33,784 nucleotides of DNA, taken from contig JABDBO010000003.1 of assembly GCA_013288575.1 (NCBI GenBank), forward strand, positions 1-33,784, read 5' to 3'. This document shows, piece after piece, positions 14,932 through 22,812 of the stretch. The notes beneath the pieces are model-generated. The model ran no database searches. It was not told the DNA's origin and saw nothing but the letters and a program-made list of their open reading frames with translations. How positions within the stretch are numbered: position 1 is the first letter of the stretch; every line of letters begins with the position of its first letter. The DNA comes from Alphaproteobacteria bacterium (GTDB taxonomy: Bacteria; Pseudomonadota; Alphaproteobacteria; Rickettsiales; 21-14-0-20-44-7). The position numbers were made by a program, and so were the translations under genes.

Positions 14932-16747
14932 TAAAATCAAATACATGGACGTGCCTATTATACCGCCAGTCACTATCCCGCCGCCGCAACCTGCCCCGCA
15001 AGCTGCGCTTAATCAAGGTACGCAGAATAATGCGCCACAAGTTCAGCAGCAACAAACTCAAGCCATCAACCAAATTCCTTTGGGGATCACGGTCGGCCAA
15101 GTGGCCGGTAATGACAAAAACGGTAACTTAATCGTGCGCCTTGCTGGCAGTGATCTGGTTCTCTCAAGCCCAATTGCTTTAGCAAAAGATGCGCTGGTGA
15201 CTTTGAAAATTGATAATATCAGCAGCAATTTGGCCGTGCAGCTTTTAAGCGTTGATGGCAAAACTCCAGCTTCGCAGCCGCAAGCTTTATCAAACCAGTT
15301 GCAACAAAATCCACCAAAAGACCAAAACCAGAATTCGCAAAACCAATTCCAGCAAAATCAGAACGGCAGCGTACCGCTGAAACTTGTTTCGATATTAAAT
15401 TCCAACAGCAGCACAAAACCTGCCGAACCACCTGCTCCTCAGCCAAACCAGGCGCAACCCGCGCAGGTTTATAAAACTGATACGGTAACTCTCACCTCGC
15501 CGCAAACCACTGCCGTTAAGGGAATTATCATCACTCTAGCGCCCGAAGCTGTTCAAAATCTAAAAGCGAATCTGCCATTTGATGAAGGTGATTCAGCCAA
15601 ACTTGCCGATTCTATACCTGAAGAAATCAAACCCGGCACGCAAGTAAATGCAAAAATCACCAGCATTGCCCAACCGCCGCAAAATCCAAATCAGCAGGTG
15701 CAAACTGAAAATAAAACCCTTGCCAAGCAAGATTGGATGCAGCCAGAACAACAAGCCCTAAAAGAATCTGCTGATGAGCCAAATGCTCCCCAGGTAAAAT
15801 TGCAAGAACAGGCCGATAATTTCACCCCCACCCTGCGCCCATTATCCAATGGCAATATCCAGATGAATGCGCGGGTGCTTGATGCCAAACCAAATGGCGA
15901 AATGCTGGTCGAAACTAAAATCGGCAAAATTCTAATTAGCAGCAATCCGCAAATTTCTACCGCCGTCAAAGGCGCGATATTAAAACTTGAACTAACAAAT
16001 TTCAGTCCGCCGGAAAAGGCTGATATTGAATTGCCAAGTGGTGATCAACTACCGCCGGCCCAACAGCTCGGCCATGATTGGCCGGCTCTCAAAACTTTAG
16101 CTGAGCGCGCTGACGAACTCGGCATGCCGCAACTTACCAATCAGCTCGCAGGGATTGATTCAGCTTTCGCTGGCCGTTTAGCAGGTTTTATCAATGCTAT
16201 GAAAACCGGCGATCTTAAAGCCTGGCTTGGTGAAAATGCTTATGACCTGCTTGATGATGGTGATTCTGGCAGCAATCTTTTGGCCAAGCTTAGAGGCGAT
16301 ATAAATAACATCCGCGATATTTTCAACCAGCGTGATAATGGCTGGCAAACTATGCTATTCCCTGTTTATGACGGGAACAGTTTATATCAGGCGCGCATGC
16401 ATGTGAAATATCTGCCTGATGAAGAAACCGGCCAGCCGGATAAAGCCAGCGGCACGCGTTTCATTGTTGAAGTTGATACTAGCCATTTCGGTGAAATTCA
16501 GCTTGATGGTTTAGTGCGCGGCAATATGACAGCCAAACATTTTGATTTAATGGTGCGCACACATAAGAATTTAGAGCTTAATATCCAGGATGATATTCGC
16601 AATATTTTCAGTTCAGCTGGTGAAATTACCGGCTTCCATGGTGATATTGAATTTTCAACCATGAAGGAATTCCCGGTAAATTTGTTTGATAAAATGGTCA
16701 ATAGCTCGCTCGCCAAAAAAATCGACCATAAAGGAATCGAGGCTTAA
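14927..16747 (+). CDS. FliK-like flagellar hook-length control protein
   Basis: The protein has 606 residues. The first 280 or so are low complexity, rich in Gln, Pro and Asn, as in the N-terminal ruler part of FliK. The C-terminal region from about residue 480 (DNGWQTMLFPVYDGN, RFIVEVDTSHFGEIQLDGLV, HFDLMVRTHKNLELNIQDDI) has the character of the Flg_hook domain, in which a 'LG.v.v.l' segment is followed by amphipathic strands and helices. FliK measures hook length and switches export from hook to filament subunits. Its place after flhG and facing fliIJ supports this. Sequence similarity to FliK is only partial. The start is either ATG 14927 or ATG 14945; the palindrome at 14906-14931 makes the choice uncertain. 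It converges on the pseudopilin gene with nine bases between them. Confidence 0.65.
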   Translation: MNKIKYMDVPIIPPVTIPPPQPAPQAALNQGTQNNAPQVQQQQTQAINQIPLGITVGQVAGNDKNGNLIVRLAGSDLVLSSPIALAKDALVTLKIDNISSNLAVQLLSVDGKTPASQPQALSNQLQQNPPKDQNQNSQNQFQQNQNGSVPLKLVSILNSNSSTKPAEPPAPQPNQAQPAQVYKTDTVTLTSPQTTAVKGIIITLAPEAVQNLKANLPFDEGDSAKLADSIPEEIKPGTQVNAKITSIAQPPQNPNQQVQTENKTLAKQDWMQPEQQALKESADEPNAPQVKLQEQADNFTPTLRPLSNGNIQMNARVLDAKPNGEMLVETKIGKILISSNPQISTAVKGAILKLELTNFSPPEKADIELPSGDQLPPAQQLGHDWPALKTLAERADELGMPQLTNQLAGIDSAFAGRLAGFINAMKTGDLKAWLGENAYDLLDDGDSGSNLLAKLRGDINNIRDIFNQRDNGWQTMLFPVYDGNSLYQARMHVKYLPDEETGQPDKASGTRFIVEVDTSHFGEIQLDGLVRGNMTAKHFDLMVRTHKNLELNIQDDIRNIFSSAGEITGFHGDIEFSTMKEFPVNLFDKMVNSSLAKKIDHKGIEA

Positions 16748-16756
16748 ATTTTCGAA

Positions 16757-17470
16757 CTACTGCAGCGCCATCATATAATAAAATTGCCCATATACCGAGC
16801 GCGAATCAGTGCAAGGGTAAACCGCCAAATCACCATCGCTGCAATAACCAACCTGGCCGGCAGAATTTGCCAAACCTATTGAACTTCCAACAAACGGCAC
16901 AGAACCAAGCTTGGCCTCAAGCGCTAGTTCGGTGATTGGCATTACCTCAACCATCAGCGAAAAATTCCACGTTCCGCCCACATAATAAGAATCTATTCCC
17001 GGTTTAGAGCCCAAAACTGCAGTAGCTGGGCCTTCTATTTCAGTATAAGGTTCAACAACGCCGGGAATATCTGCAATATTATCAGAATGCGGGCCACCGC
17101 AGGCAGTTGCCGGCGAATACGGAACATAATTACCCGTAATCATGCCAGCTTCCACAAGATGCGCAAATACCTGCTGGTTTTCGGAATTGCTAAGTAAGCC
17201 GTTACACTGCGAACTACTTCCTCCCCCGCCAAGATCTAACTGTTCATCATTATTGCCAGGAGGGATGAAGTTGGAACTATCACCGGGATATTTTTTATAA
17301 TTCAGCCTAAAGTTATTTATCGCAACTTCATATTGCTGCAAATTTCTTATTATTTGCTGGGTCTTGGCTGTGCTTATCATACTTTGCGCAACTAATATGC
17401 CGCCGATAAGCAAGCCAATAATAACCAGCACAATAGAAAGTTCCACTAATGTGAAACCTTTACTGCGCAT
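16757..17470 (-). CDS. Type IV pilin-like / type II pseudopilin protein
   Basis: This 237-residue protein starts MRSKG followed by FTLVELSIVLVIIGLLIGG. That is a canonical prepilin peptidase site (cleavage after Gly5, Glu at +5) with its hydrophobic helix. The following helix (MISTAKTQQIIRNLQQYEVAI) and NNFRLNYKKYPGDSSNF are typical of major-pilin-like or GspH/G-like proteins in alphaproteobacteria. The C-terminal domain has four cysteines and ends YGQFYYMMALQ. It begins inside the end of fliJ (11-base overlap) and so appears to be in one operon with fliI and fliJ. That is unusual, because pili and flagella use different machines. Which pilus or secretion system it serves is not evident here. 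Confidence 0.85.
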   Translation of the reverse strand: MRSKGFTLVELSIVLVIIGLLIGGILVAQSMISTAKTQQIIRNLQQYEVAINNFRLNYKKYPGDSSNFIPPGNNDEQLDLGGGGSSSQCNGLLSNSENQQVFAHLVEAGMITGNYVPYSPATACGGPHSDNIADIPGVVEPYTEIEGPATAVLGSKPGIDSYYVGGTWNFSLMVEVMPITELALEAKLGSVPFVGSSIGLANSAGQVGYCSDGDLAVYPCTDSRSVYGQFYYMMALQ

Positions 17471-17879
17471 CTTTCCTCACGAAACCGCGAAGCGCTACCT
17501 CATTCATCATTATGGTTTCGCGTCTTTGCGTTTCGCCACGTTCGGCCGCTAGGCGCTGATCGAGCGCAATTTCAAATTTTTTGAGTTCGCTAAATGCATC
17601 AAGCAATTCATCGCGTTTTTTATCAATTGCAACTTGCAACATTTCAATATTTTTAAGCAATGCCCGTTGCCGCTCAATTGTCTTTTTCGCAAATGCCGCA
17701 AACGCACTAGCACATTCCGGAAAGTTGGTTGCCGCAGTTGCTTCTAGTTCCAACTGCACGCCAAGTTCATGGTGTTCATCTTTTAAAATCCGCTGGCGCT
17801 CTTCTATTTGCGTCAGCTCTTTCTTGAGCTTATCGGCCTCATCTTTTTTCAGGCGAATCAATGTGCGCAATGTTTTCAT
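17460..17879 (-). CDS. fliJ: FliJ, flagellar export chaperone-escort protein
   Basis: The 139-residue protein is almost entirely coiled coil and very rich in Lys and Glu (RLKKDEADKLKKELTQIEERQRIL and so on). It starts immediately after the fliI stop with no gap (TAG then ATG), the usual fliI-fliJ arrangement. FliJ binds the export gate and the FliI ATPase hexamer. The sequence is too generic to be identified alone; position, length and coiled-coil character support the call. Its 3' end overlaps the pseudopilin start. Confidence 0.82.
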   Translation of the reverse strand: MKTLRTLIRLKKDEADKLKKELTQIEERQRILKDEHHELGVQLELEATAATNFPECASAFAAFAKKTIERQRALLKNIEMLQVAIDKKRDELLDAFSELKKFEIALDQRLAAERGETQRRETIMMNEVALRGFVRKDAQ

Positions 17880-19205
17880 CTACGCCTCCGCCGGTTGCTC
17901 AGCTAAAATTTCCCCTAACCTCTTATATCCTTCCACCAATGTCGTATGATCGCGTGGAGTTTGCGATAAAAATTCTTCGATTTTCGGGTTCAACCGAATC
18001 GCCTCATCAACCGCCGGATCACTGCCTTTGCGATATGCGCCTAAACGAATCATCTCCGCCATATCATCATAAGTGGATAAAATATTCCGTGCTTTATTTA
18101 CAATCTTGTTTTCTTCATCAGTATTACATTGCGGCATCATCCGTGAAACGGATTTCAAAACATTCACCGCCGGATATCTTCCGCGCTCGGCGATTTTTCT
18201 TTCCAACACAATATGCCCATCTAAAATACCGCGCACCGCATCGGCTACCGGTTCATCATGGTCACCGCCATCAACCAAAACCGAAAATAGTCCGGTAATC
18301 GAACCTTCACCAACTCCCGGCCCGGCCCGTTCTAGCAACCTTGGCAGCTCAGCAAAAACAGTTGGCGTATAACCTTTTGATGTCGGCGGCTCACCGGCTG
18401 ATAAACCAATCTCACGCTGCGCCATCGCAAAACGCGTGACTGAATCCATCATGCACAAAACTTTTTTCTCACGGTCACGGAAATATTCGGCTACTGCCAT
18501 CGTCACAAACGCCGCATATTTACGCATCAGTGCGCTTTCATCAGAAGTTGCCACAATAACCACCGAGCGTTTCAAACCTTCTTCACCCAAATATTCCTCA
18601 ATAAATTCCTGCACCTCACGGCCACGTTCACCGATCAAACCGATCACGTTGATATCCGCCGAAGAGTAACGCGCAATCATCGACATGGTCATAGATTTAC
18701 CCACACCCGATCCGGCGAAAATACCAATACGCTGGCCGCTGCACAAAGTTGTAAATGTGTTTAAAACCCTAACGCCTAAATCAATTTTCCCGCCCACTCT
18801 TTTGCGCTTATTAGCCGGTGGCGGCGAAGCTTTTAGCGGGTAGCTATCCAACCCCAAAGGTAATGGCCCCTTATCATCAATCGGCTCGCCAAAAGCATTT
18901 ACTACCCGGCCCAGCCACTCATCACATGGGTGAATTGCGCTTTCCGCATCAGCCAGTTCCACTTTTGAACCAACACCCACACCTTCTACCGGGGTAAACG
19001 GCATCATTAAGGCTTTTTCTTCTTCAAATCCAACAACTTCGCAGGTAATCGGCTTGCCGACACGCGGATAAACCTTGCAGCGGCTGCCAATGCTCATGAA
19101 TTTCTCCAAACCGACGCACTCAACCAGTAGCCCGGAAATCTTACTAACCTTGCCGTAATACTGCACCGAATCTAGGCGATTGATTTCCCTAACTAAATGA
19201 TCCAT
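17880..19205 (-). CDS. fliI: FliI, flagellum-specific ATPase of the type III export apparatus
   Basis: This 441-residue F1-type ATPase has a Walker A motif in GIFAGSGVGKS (161-171), GLIGERGREVQEF, VLCMMDSVTRFAMAQREIGL, and the ordered SAGEPPTSKGYTPTVFAELPRLLERAG motif that separates FliI/type III ATPases from ATP synthase subunits. It energises export of flagellar rod, hook and filament proteins at the inner membrane. AGGGGA lies about ten bases before the ATG. It is divergent from ctrA, and fliJ and the pseudopilin gene follow it without gaps. Confidence 0.95.
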   Translation of the reverse strand: MDHLVREINRLDSVQYYGKVSKISGLLVECVGLEKFMSIGSRCKVYPRVGKPITCEVVGFEEEKALMMPFTPVEGVGVGSKVELADAESAIHPCDEWLGRVVNAFGEPIDDKGPLPLGLDSYPLKASPPPANKRKRVGGKIDLGVRVLNTFTTLCSGQRIGIFAGSGVGKSMTMSMIARYSSADINVIGLIGERGREVQEFIEEYLGEEGLKRSVVIVATSDESALMRKYAAFVTMAVAEYFRDREKKVLCMMDSVTRFAMAQREIGLSAGEPPTSKGYTPTVFAELPRLLERAGPGVGEGSITGLFSVLVDGGDHDEPVADAVRGILDGHIVLERKIAERGRYPAVNVLKSVSRMMPQCNTDEENKIVNKARNILSTYDDMAEMIRLGAYRKGSDPAVDEAIRLNPKIEEFLSQTPRDHTTLVEGYKRLGEILAEQPAEA

Positions 19206-19435
19206 TTACAGATAAATCCCCTAATTTGTTCCTTGTAAATCACCCCTGTGACAACAAAACCCCAAGTTGTAAGAAATTTACCTAATTTCTCAAAGCAGGG
19301 AAGATTTTTCCCTTGCCTTCGTATATCTTGGCTATAAAAGTTTAATATAAAGTAAAGATTGTTATTGAATTCCAACAAAATATAAGTTAACTTAATAATT
19401 AAGAAATATTGCAGTTTCATTAAAGGAGAAGAGCA
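19206..19435. promoter_or_regulatory. Shared upstream region of fliI (-) and ctrA (+)
   Basis: This 230-base AT-rich gap between divergent starts must hold both promoters. It contains a cluster of CtrA half-sites (TTAA at 19342, 19387, 19392, 19399 and 19420). None has the exact seven-base spacing; the nearest are TTAA-N7-TAAA at 19342-19356 and TTAA-N8-TTAA at 19387-19402. CtrA autoregulation is known in Caulobacter and would fit. A good Shine-Dalgarno site (AAAGGAG, 19422-19428) precedes ctrA. I see no convincing -35/-10 pair. Confidence 0.4.
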
Positions 19436-20155
19436 ATGCGTGTATTACTAGTAGAAGATGATGCATCAACCGCCCGTTCGATAGAATTGGCCTTAGCTTC
19501 TGAAGGTATCGTTTGCGATACTGCTGACCTCGGCGAAGAAGGGCTAGAGATCGGAAAAATATACGATTATGACATCATCATCCTTGATTTAATGCTCCCT
19601 GACCTTGACGGTTACGAAGTTCTCCGCCGCCTCCGCGCTGCAAAAATTAAAACTCCAATTTTAATCCTTTCCGGCCTCTCTGCTCCTGACCAAAAAATTA
19701 AAGGTCTTGGCTTTGGCGCTGATGATTATCTCACTAAACCTTTCAACAAAGGCGAGCTCATTGCCCGTATCCAGGCAATTGTACGCCGCAGCAAAGGCCA
19801 CTCAGAATCAATCATCCGCACTGGCAAACTCTCTGTTAACCTCGACACTCGCAGCGTTGAAATTGAATCTAAACCAGTTCACCTGACTTCTAAAGAATAT
19901 GGCATCTTGGAACTTCTTTCTTTACGCAAAGGCTCAACCCTTACTAAAGAAATGTTCTTAAACCACCTTTACGGCGGCATTGATGAACCAGAACTCAAAA
20001 TCATCGACGTATTCGTCTGCAAACTCCGCAAAAAACTGGCTGATGAAGCTGGTGGCGAAAACTACATCGAAACCGTTTGGGGCCGTGGCTATGTGTTGAA
20101 AGACCCAGCTCGCGCCGGTGCTGATGCTAGCGCAGAAGAACTCGCAAACGCGTAG
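19436..20155 (+). CDS. ctrA: Cell-cycle response regulator CtrA
   Basis: The 239-residue protein is an OmpR-class regulator. The receiver has the acidic pair Asp8/Asp9, the phosphoacceptor Asp51 (IIILDLMLPD) and LTKPF. The DNA-binding domain contains stretches characteristic of CtrA itself: VRRSKGHSES, HLTSKEYGILELLSLRKGSTLTKEMFLNHLYGG, DEPELKIIDVFVCKLRKKL and ETVWGRGYVL. CtrA controls flagella, pili, division and replication in alphaproteobacteria by binding TTAA-N7-TTAA. The protein ends ELANA, not the double alanine that serves as a ClpXP signal in Caulobacter. AAAGGAG lies seven bases before the ATG, and a strong terminator follows. Confidence 0.96.
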   Translation: MRVLLVEDDASTARSIELALASEGIVCDTADLGEEGLEIGKIYDYDIIILDLMLPDLDGYEVLRRLRAAKIKTPILILSGLSAPDQKIKGLGFGADDYLTKPFNKGELIARIQAIVRRSKGHSESIIRTGKLSVNLDTRSVEIESKPVHLTSKEYGILELLSLRKGSTLTKEMFLNHLYGGIDEPELKIIDVFVCKLRKKLADEAGGENYIETVWGRGYVLKDPARAGADASAEELANA

Positions 20156-20177
20156 GGATATTTCAAATAAATAATCT

Positions 20178-20211
20178 AAGGCCGCTCCGAGAAATTGGGC
20201 GGCCTTTTTTT
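20178..20211 (+). terminator. Rho-independent terminator of ctrA
   Basis: AAGGCCGC (20178-20185) pairs with GCGGCCTT (20199-20206), and the T run continues to 20211. It lies 22 bases after the ctrA stop and is the clearest terminator in the window. Confidence 0.92.
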
Positions 20212-20221
20212 AAAGGTTTAT

Positions 20222-20761
20222 ATGCAATCGGATGATATTGAAATAGATAGACAGGACGAAAAACATAAAGAACTCTTCAAAAAAGCTCTTAATTATGAGA
20301 TGCGGTTCTTTTTACCAGCACTGGCAGTAGTTATATTATGCGGCGCTTTCGAAATTTTCAGCTGCGGCACCAGTTGCGTTGCCACTACAGAAAAACTTCG
20401 CTTAGCCATATATGCTTGCAGTTTCTGCGGGATAATTATTCTATACATGCTCTATGAAAGCCTCTCTTTAAGCTCAAAATACCAAGCGACAATCGGCATG
20501 CGCAAAGCCGGAATTTACGCCACCCGCCAAGATAAAACCAAACATAGTTTCTTAAGCGCCATAGCAATTTACCTGCCGATATTGTTATTTGCTTTCATCA
20601 TGATTCTCTTAGACGAAGCAAAACCATGGATTAAGCATTTGCTAAGTAATATAGGATATGAGTTATTTACTATCGGCACGCCAATTATGTTGATGAGTTT
20701 GATGCTGTATTTTGTCCGAAAAGTCAGAAACAGCCGCCGTTATTTTATCGGCCACAAATAA
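20222..20761 (+). CDS. RDD-like integral membrane protein, unknown function
   Basis: The protein is 179 residues from ATG 20222; an earlier in-frame TTG lies inside the ctrA terminator and is rejected. After a charged N-terminus (DRQDEKHKELFKKA) there are about four membrane segments. Between the second and third lies SSKYQATIGMRKAGIYATRQDK, which fits the 'W-x-T-x-G-(K/M)-(R/K)' loop of RDD-family proteins. The next gene is a clearer RDD member, so the two form a pair. Substrates are not known for the family; some members act in ion transport. The start has no clear Shine-Dalgarno site. Confidence 0.7.
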   Translation: MQSDDIEIDRQDEKHKELFKKALNYEMRFFLPALAVVILCGAFEIFSCGTSCVATTEKLRLAIYACSFCGIIILYMLYESLSLSSKYQATIGMRKAGIYATRQDKTKHSFLSAIAIYLPILLFAFIMILLDEAKPWIKHLLSNIGYELFTIGTPIMLMSLMLYFVRKVRNSRRYFIGHK

Positions 20762-20767
20762 ACCGCT

Positions 20768-20788
20768 TTGCTTTTCGTTTAAAAGCAA
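20768..20788. other. Stem-loop between the two RDD-like genes
   Basis: TTGCTTTT (20768-20775) pairs perfectly with AAAAGCAA (20781-20788) around a five-base loop. No T run follows on the + strand, so it is not a standard terminator. It may attenuate transcription or protect the upstream message. Confidence 0.4.
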
Positions 20789-20800
20789 TAATCTACGCCC

Positions 20801-21418
20801 ATGCAACCAACTTCCCAATACGCCACATTTTTCCAGCGCCTGCTCGCCCATATTATTGATACAGTACTGGTCGGCACGCCGGTGATTGCCCTTGTATTTT
20901 ATATATTAGTGCCGATGTTTCTTAATTTCCCCGTCATTCAGGCCGCAAAAGATAAGGAAGTTGAACTTGCCATCGAGCTTTATACCAGCCAGGTTTATAT
21001 CGCACTGCTAAGTGCGATATGCATGGCTTTCGTCTTAACAATTTTTGCCATTTCCAAATGGCAGGCTACTCCGGGAAAACGTATAATCGGCATTTATATT
21101 TCAATGCGAAATGGCGCAAAACCGCAATTTCGCGCGGCTTTCGGCCGGTTTATTTCACTGCCGCTTTTTTTACTTTTACTGCAATTTTTTGAACGCCGCG
21201 AAACTTATCAAAAGCTAAGCGACTTAAAAACTCCTGGCCGTGCAATTACTAATATAGAGCAATTGGAACAATATCTTAACGGCCCGGTTACTGCGCTTAC
21301 CACGCTTATTATATTAGTGGTAATTTCGTTCTGGTATTTGAAAATTGTTTTCTCAAGCGAACATACGGCAGTGCATGACACACTTTTTGAAACCCGGGTG
21401 CTCCAGGGCAAGAAATAA
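20801..21418 (+). CDS. RDD-family integral membrane protein
   Basis: The 205-residue protein shows the RDD signature: FQRLLAHIIDTVLVG in the first membrane helix (here Arg and Asp at the usual places), SKWQATPGKRIIGI in the loop after the second or third helix, and AVHDTLFETRV at the C-terminus. About four to five membrane segments are visible. RDD proteins are poorly characterised inner-membrane proteins. It starts 39 bases after the preceding gene; the two are likely one transcript. Confidence 0.85.
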   Translation: MQPTSQYATFFQRLLAHIIDTVLVGTPVIALVFYILVPMFLNFPVIQAAKDKEVELAIELYTSQVYIALLSAICMAFVLTIFAISKWQATPGKRIIGIYISMRNGAKPQFRAAFGRFISLPLFLLLLQFFERRETYQKLSDLKTPGRAITNIEQLEQYLNGPVTALTTLIILVVISFWYLKIVFSSEHTAVHDTLFETRVLQGKK

Positions 21419-21430
21419 CTGATAATCTGA

Positions 21431-21459
21431 TGGAAAATTCCTGCGCTCATCTATATAAT
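21431..21459 (+). promoter_or_regulatory. Probable metC promoter giving a nearly leaderless message
   Basis: TGGAAA (21431-21436, four of six -35 bases) and TATAAT (21454-21459, perfect -10) are spaced by 17 bases. Only seven bases separate the -10 box from ATG 21467, so transcription would begin at or next to the start codon. Confidence 0.5.
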
Positions 21460-21466
21460 CCGCCCC

Positions 21467-22648
21467 ATGTCCAAAAATAAAAACCATAATCCAGAAACTA
21501 CAGTTGTTCACTCTGGCCGCGAACCGGAGAAGAATTTTGGCGTCGTTAATCCGCCGGTTTACCATGCTTCGACCATTTTATTTGAAACTTTCCAAGACTT
21601 CAAAAAAGCCGAAGAAGGCCGTTTGGAACGCGCCGCTTATGGACGCCACGGCACACAAAGTTACCGCCTGTTTGAAGAATCACTCTGCGCAATTATCGGC
21701 AGCGAAAAGTGCCTCATCACCAATTCTGGCCTAAACGCAATTGCCATTACACTCACCGCCCTGCTCACGCCCGGCGACCATATTCTAATTGTTGATTCGA
21801 CCTATTCACCCACCCGCTTTTTTGCTGACCAGGAACTCAAACGTTTCGGCGTTGAAGTTGAATATTATGCACCGGGAATTGGCGCAGGAATTTCAAAACT
21901 CATCAAGAAAAACACCAAGGTAATTTATTGCGAAAGCCCCGGTTCACTGACGTTTGAAGTGGAAGATATTCCGGCAATCGTGAAATGCGCGCATGAAAAA
22001 AATGCGCTGGTCGTGCTTGATAACACCTGGGCAACACCACTGTTTTTTGATGCGGTAAAACACGGGGTTGATATTTCAATTCACTCCGCCACCAAATATA
22101 TCGGCGGCCATTCGGATTTGATGATGGGCATAATTTCGTGCAGCGAAAAATTATTTCCAACCTTAAAACGCAGCTATAAAAACTTCGGCATAATTTCCGG
22201 GCCGGATGATATTTATCTCGCGCAACGCGGCCTTCGCACTTTGCCAACACGTTTAAAAGCGCATGAAAAAGCTGCGCTTGATATTGCCCATTGGCTAAAA
22301 AACCAGCCGCAAATTGCGCGCGTTTTGCACCCAGCTTTGCCTGATTGCCCAGGCCATGAATTATGGAAACGTGATTTTACCGGCTCATCTGGCCTATTCA
22401 GTTTTGTGCTGAAAAAGCATTTGGATGAAGCAACTCTTGGCAAATTCCTCGATAATTTGCAGCTCTTCAAAATGGGTTATTCATGGGGCGGTTTTGAAAG
22501 CCTCATCATCCCAGTCTGGGCTGAAAAAATCCGCAGCGTTGAGAAATTTAAACCTGAAGGCACCGCCTTCCGCGTTTCAATCGGCTTGGAAAATGTGGAT
22601 GATTTAAAGGCAGATTTAGCTAACGGCTTGAGCGCACTAAAAAATTAA
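21467..22648 (+). CDS. metC: Cystathionine beta-lyase
   Basis: This 393-residue enzyme belongs to the Cys/Met-metabolism PLP family. The PLP lysine is Lys210 in HSATKYIGGHSDLMMG, the same number as in E. coli MetC. YGRHGTQSYRLFEESL (58-73) and CESPGSLTFEVEDIPA are typical of the proteobacterial MetC branch, as is the C-terminal MGYSWGGFESLIIP. It splits cystathionine into homocysteine, pyruvate and ammonia in methionine synthesis. Related members (PatB-like or methionine gamma-lyase) are less likely given the YGRHGT and SWGGFESL motifs. It stands alone, with its own promoter just upstream. Confidence 0.92.
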   Translation: MSKNKNHNPETTVVHSGREPEKNFGVVNPPVYHASTILFETFQDFKKAEEGRLERAAYGRHGTQSYRLFEESLCAIIGSEKCLITNSGLNAIAITLTALLTPGDHILIVDSTYSPTRFFADQELKRFGVEVEYYAPGIGAGISKLIKKNTKVIYCESPGSLTFEVEDIPAIVKCAHEKNALVVLDNTWATPLFFDAVKHGVDISIHSATKYIGGHSDLMMGIISCSEKLFPTLKRSYKNFGIISGPDDIYLAQRGLRTLPTRLKAHEKAALDIAHWLKNQPQIARVLHPALPDCPGHELWKRDFTGSSGLFSFVLKKHLDEATLGKFLDNLQLFKMGYSWGGFESLIIPVWAEKIRSVEKFKPEGTAFRVSIGLENVDDLKADLANGLSALKN

Positions 22649-22812
22649 TTTCCTATTAGCAATATACTATATATGCGAACCAGCCGGAAAATTCCCACTA
22701 GATGTTGCATAATTGCACTCTATTTCGAATTCTAAATAAATCTCACTAAAAAGGTTTGAAGTTACCTCTGACCTCTTGCAAAAGAGAGGCGAAATTTAGT
22801 TTAATTGGAAAC

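Noticed and set aside
19387..19402. Perfect CtrA box upstream of ctrA
   Set aside because: Spacing between the half-sites is eight bases, not seven.
20195..20221. TTG start of the first RDD-like gene
   Set aside because: It lies within the ctrA terminator hairpin; ATG 20222 avoids this.
22756..22812. TTG start of the PAS kinase 19 residues upstream
   Set aside because: No ribosome site, and the extra residues do not belong to the PAS domain; ATG 22813 is preferred, although not certain.
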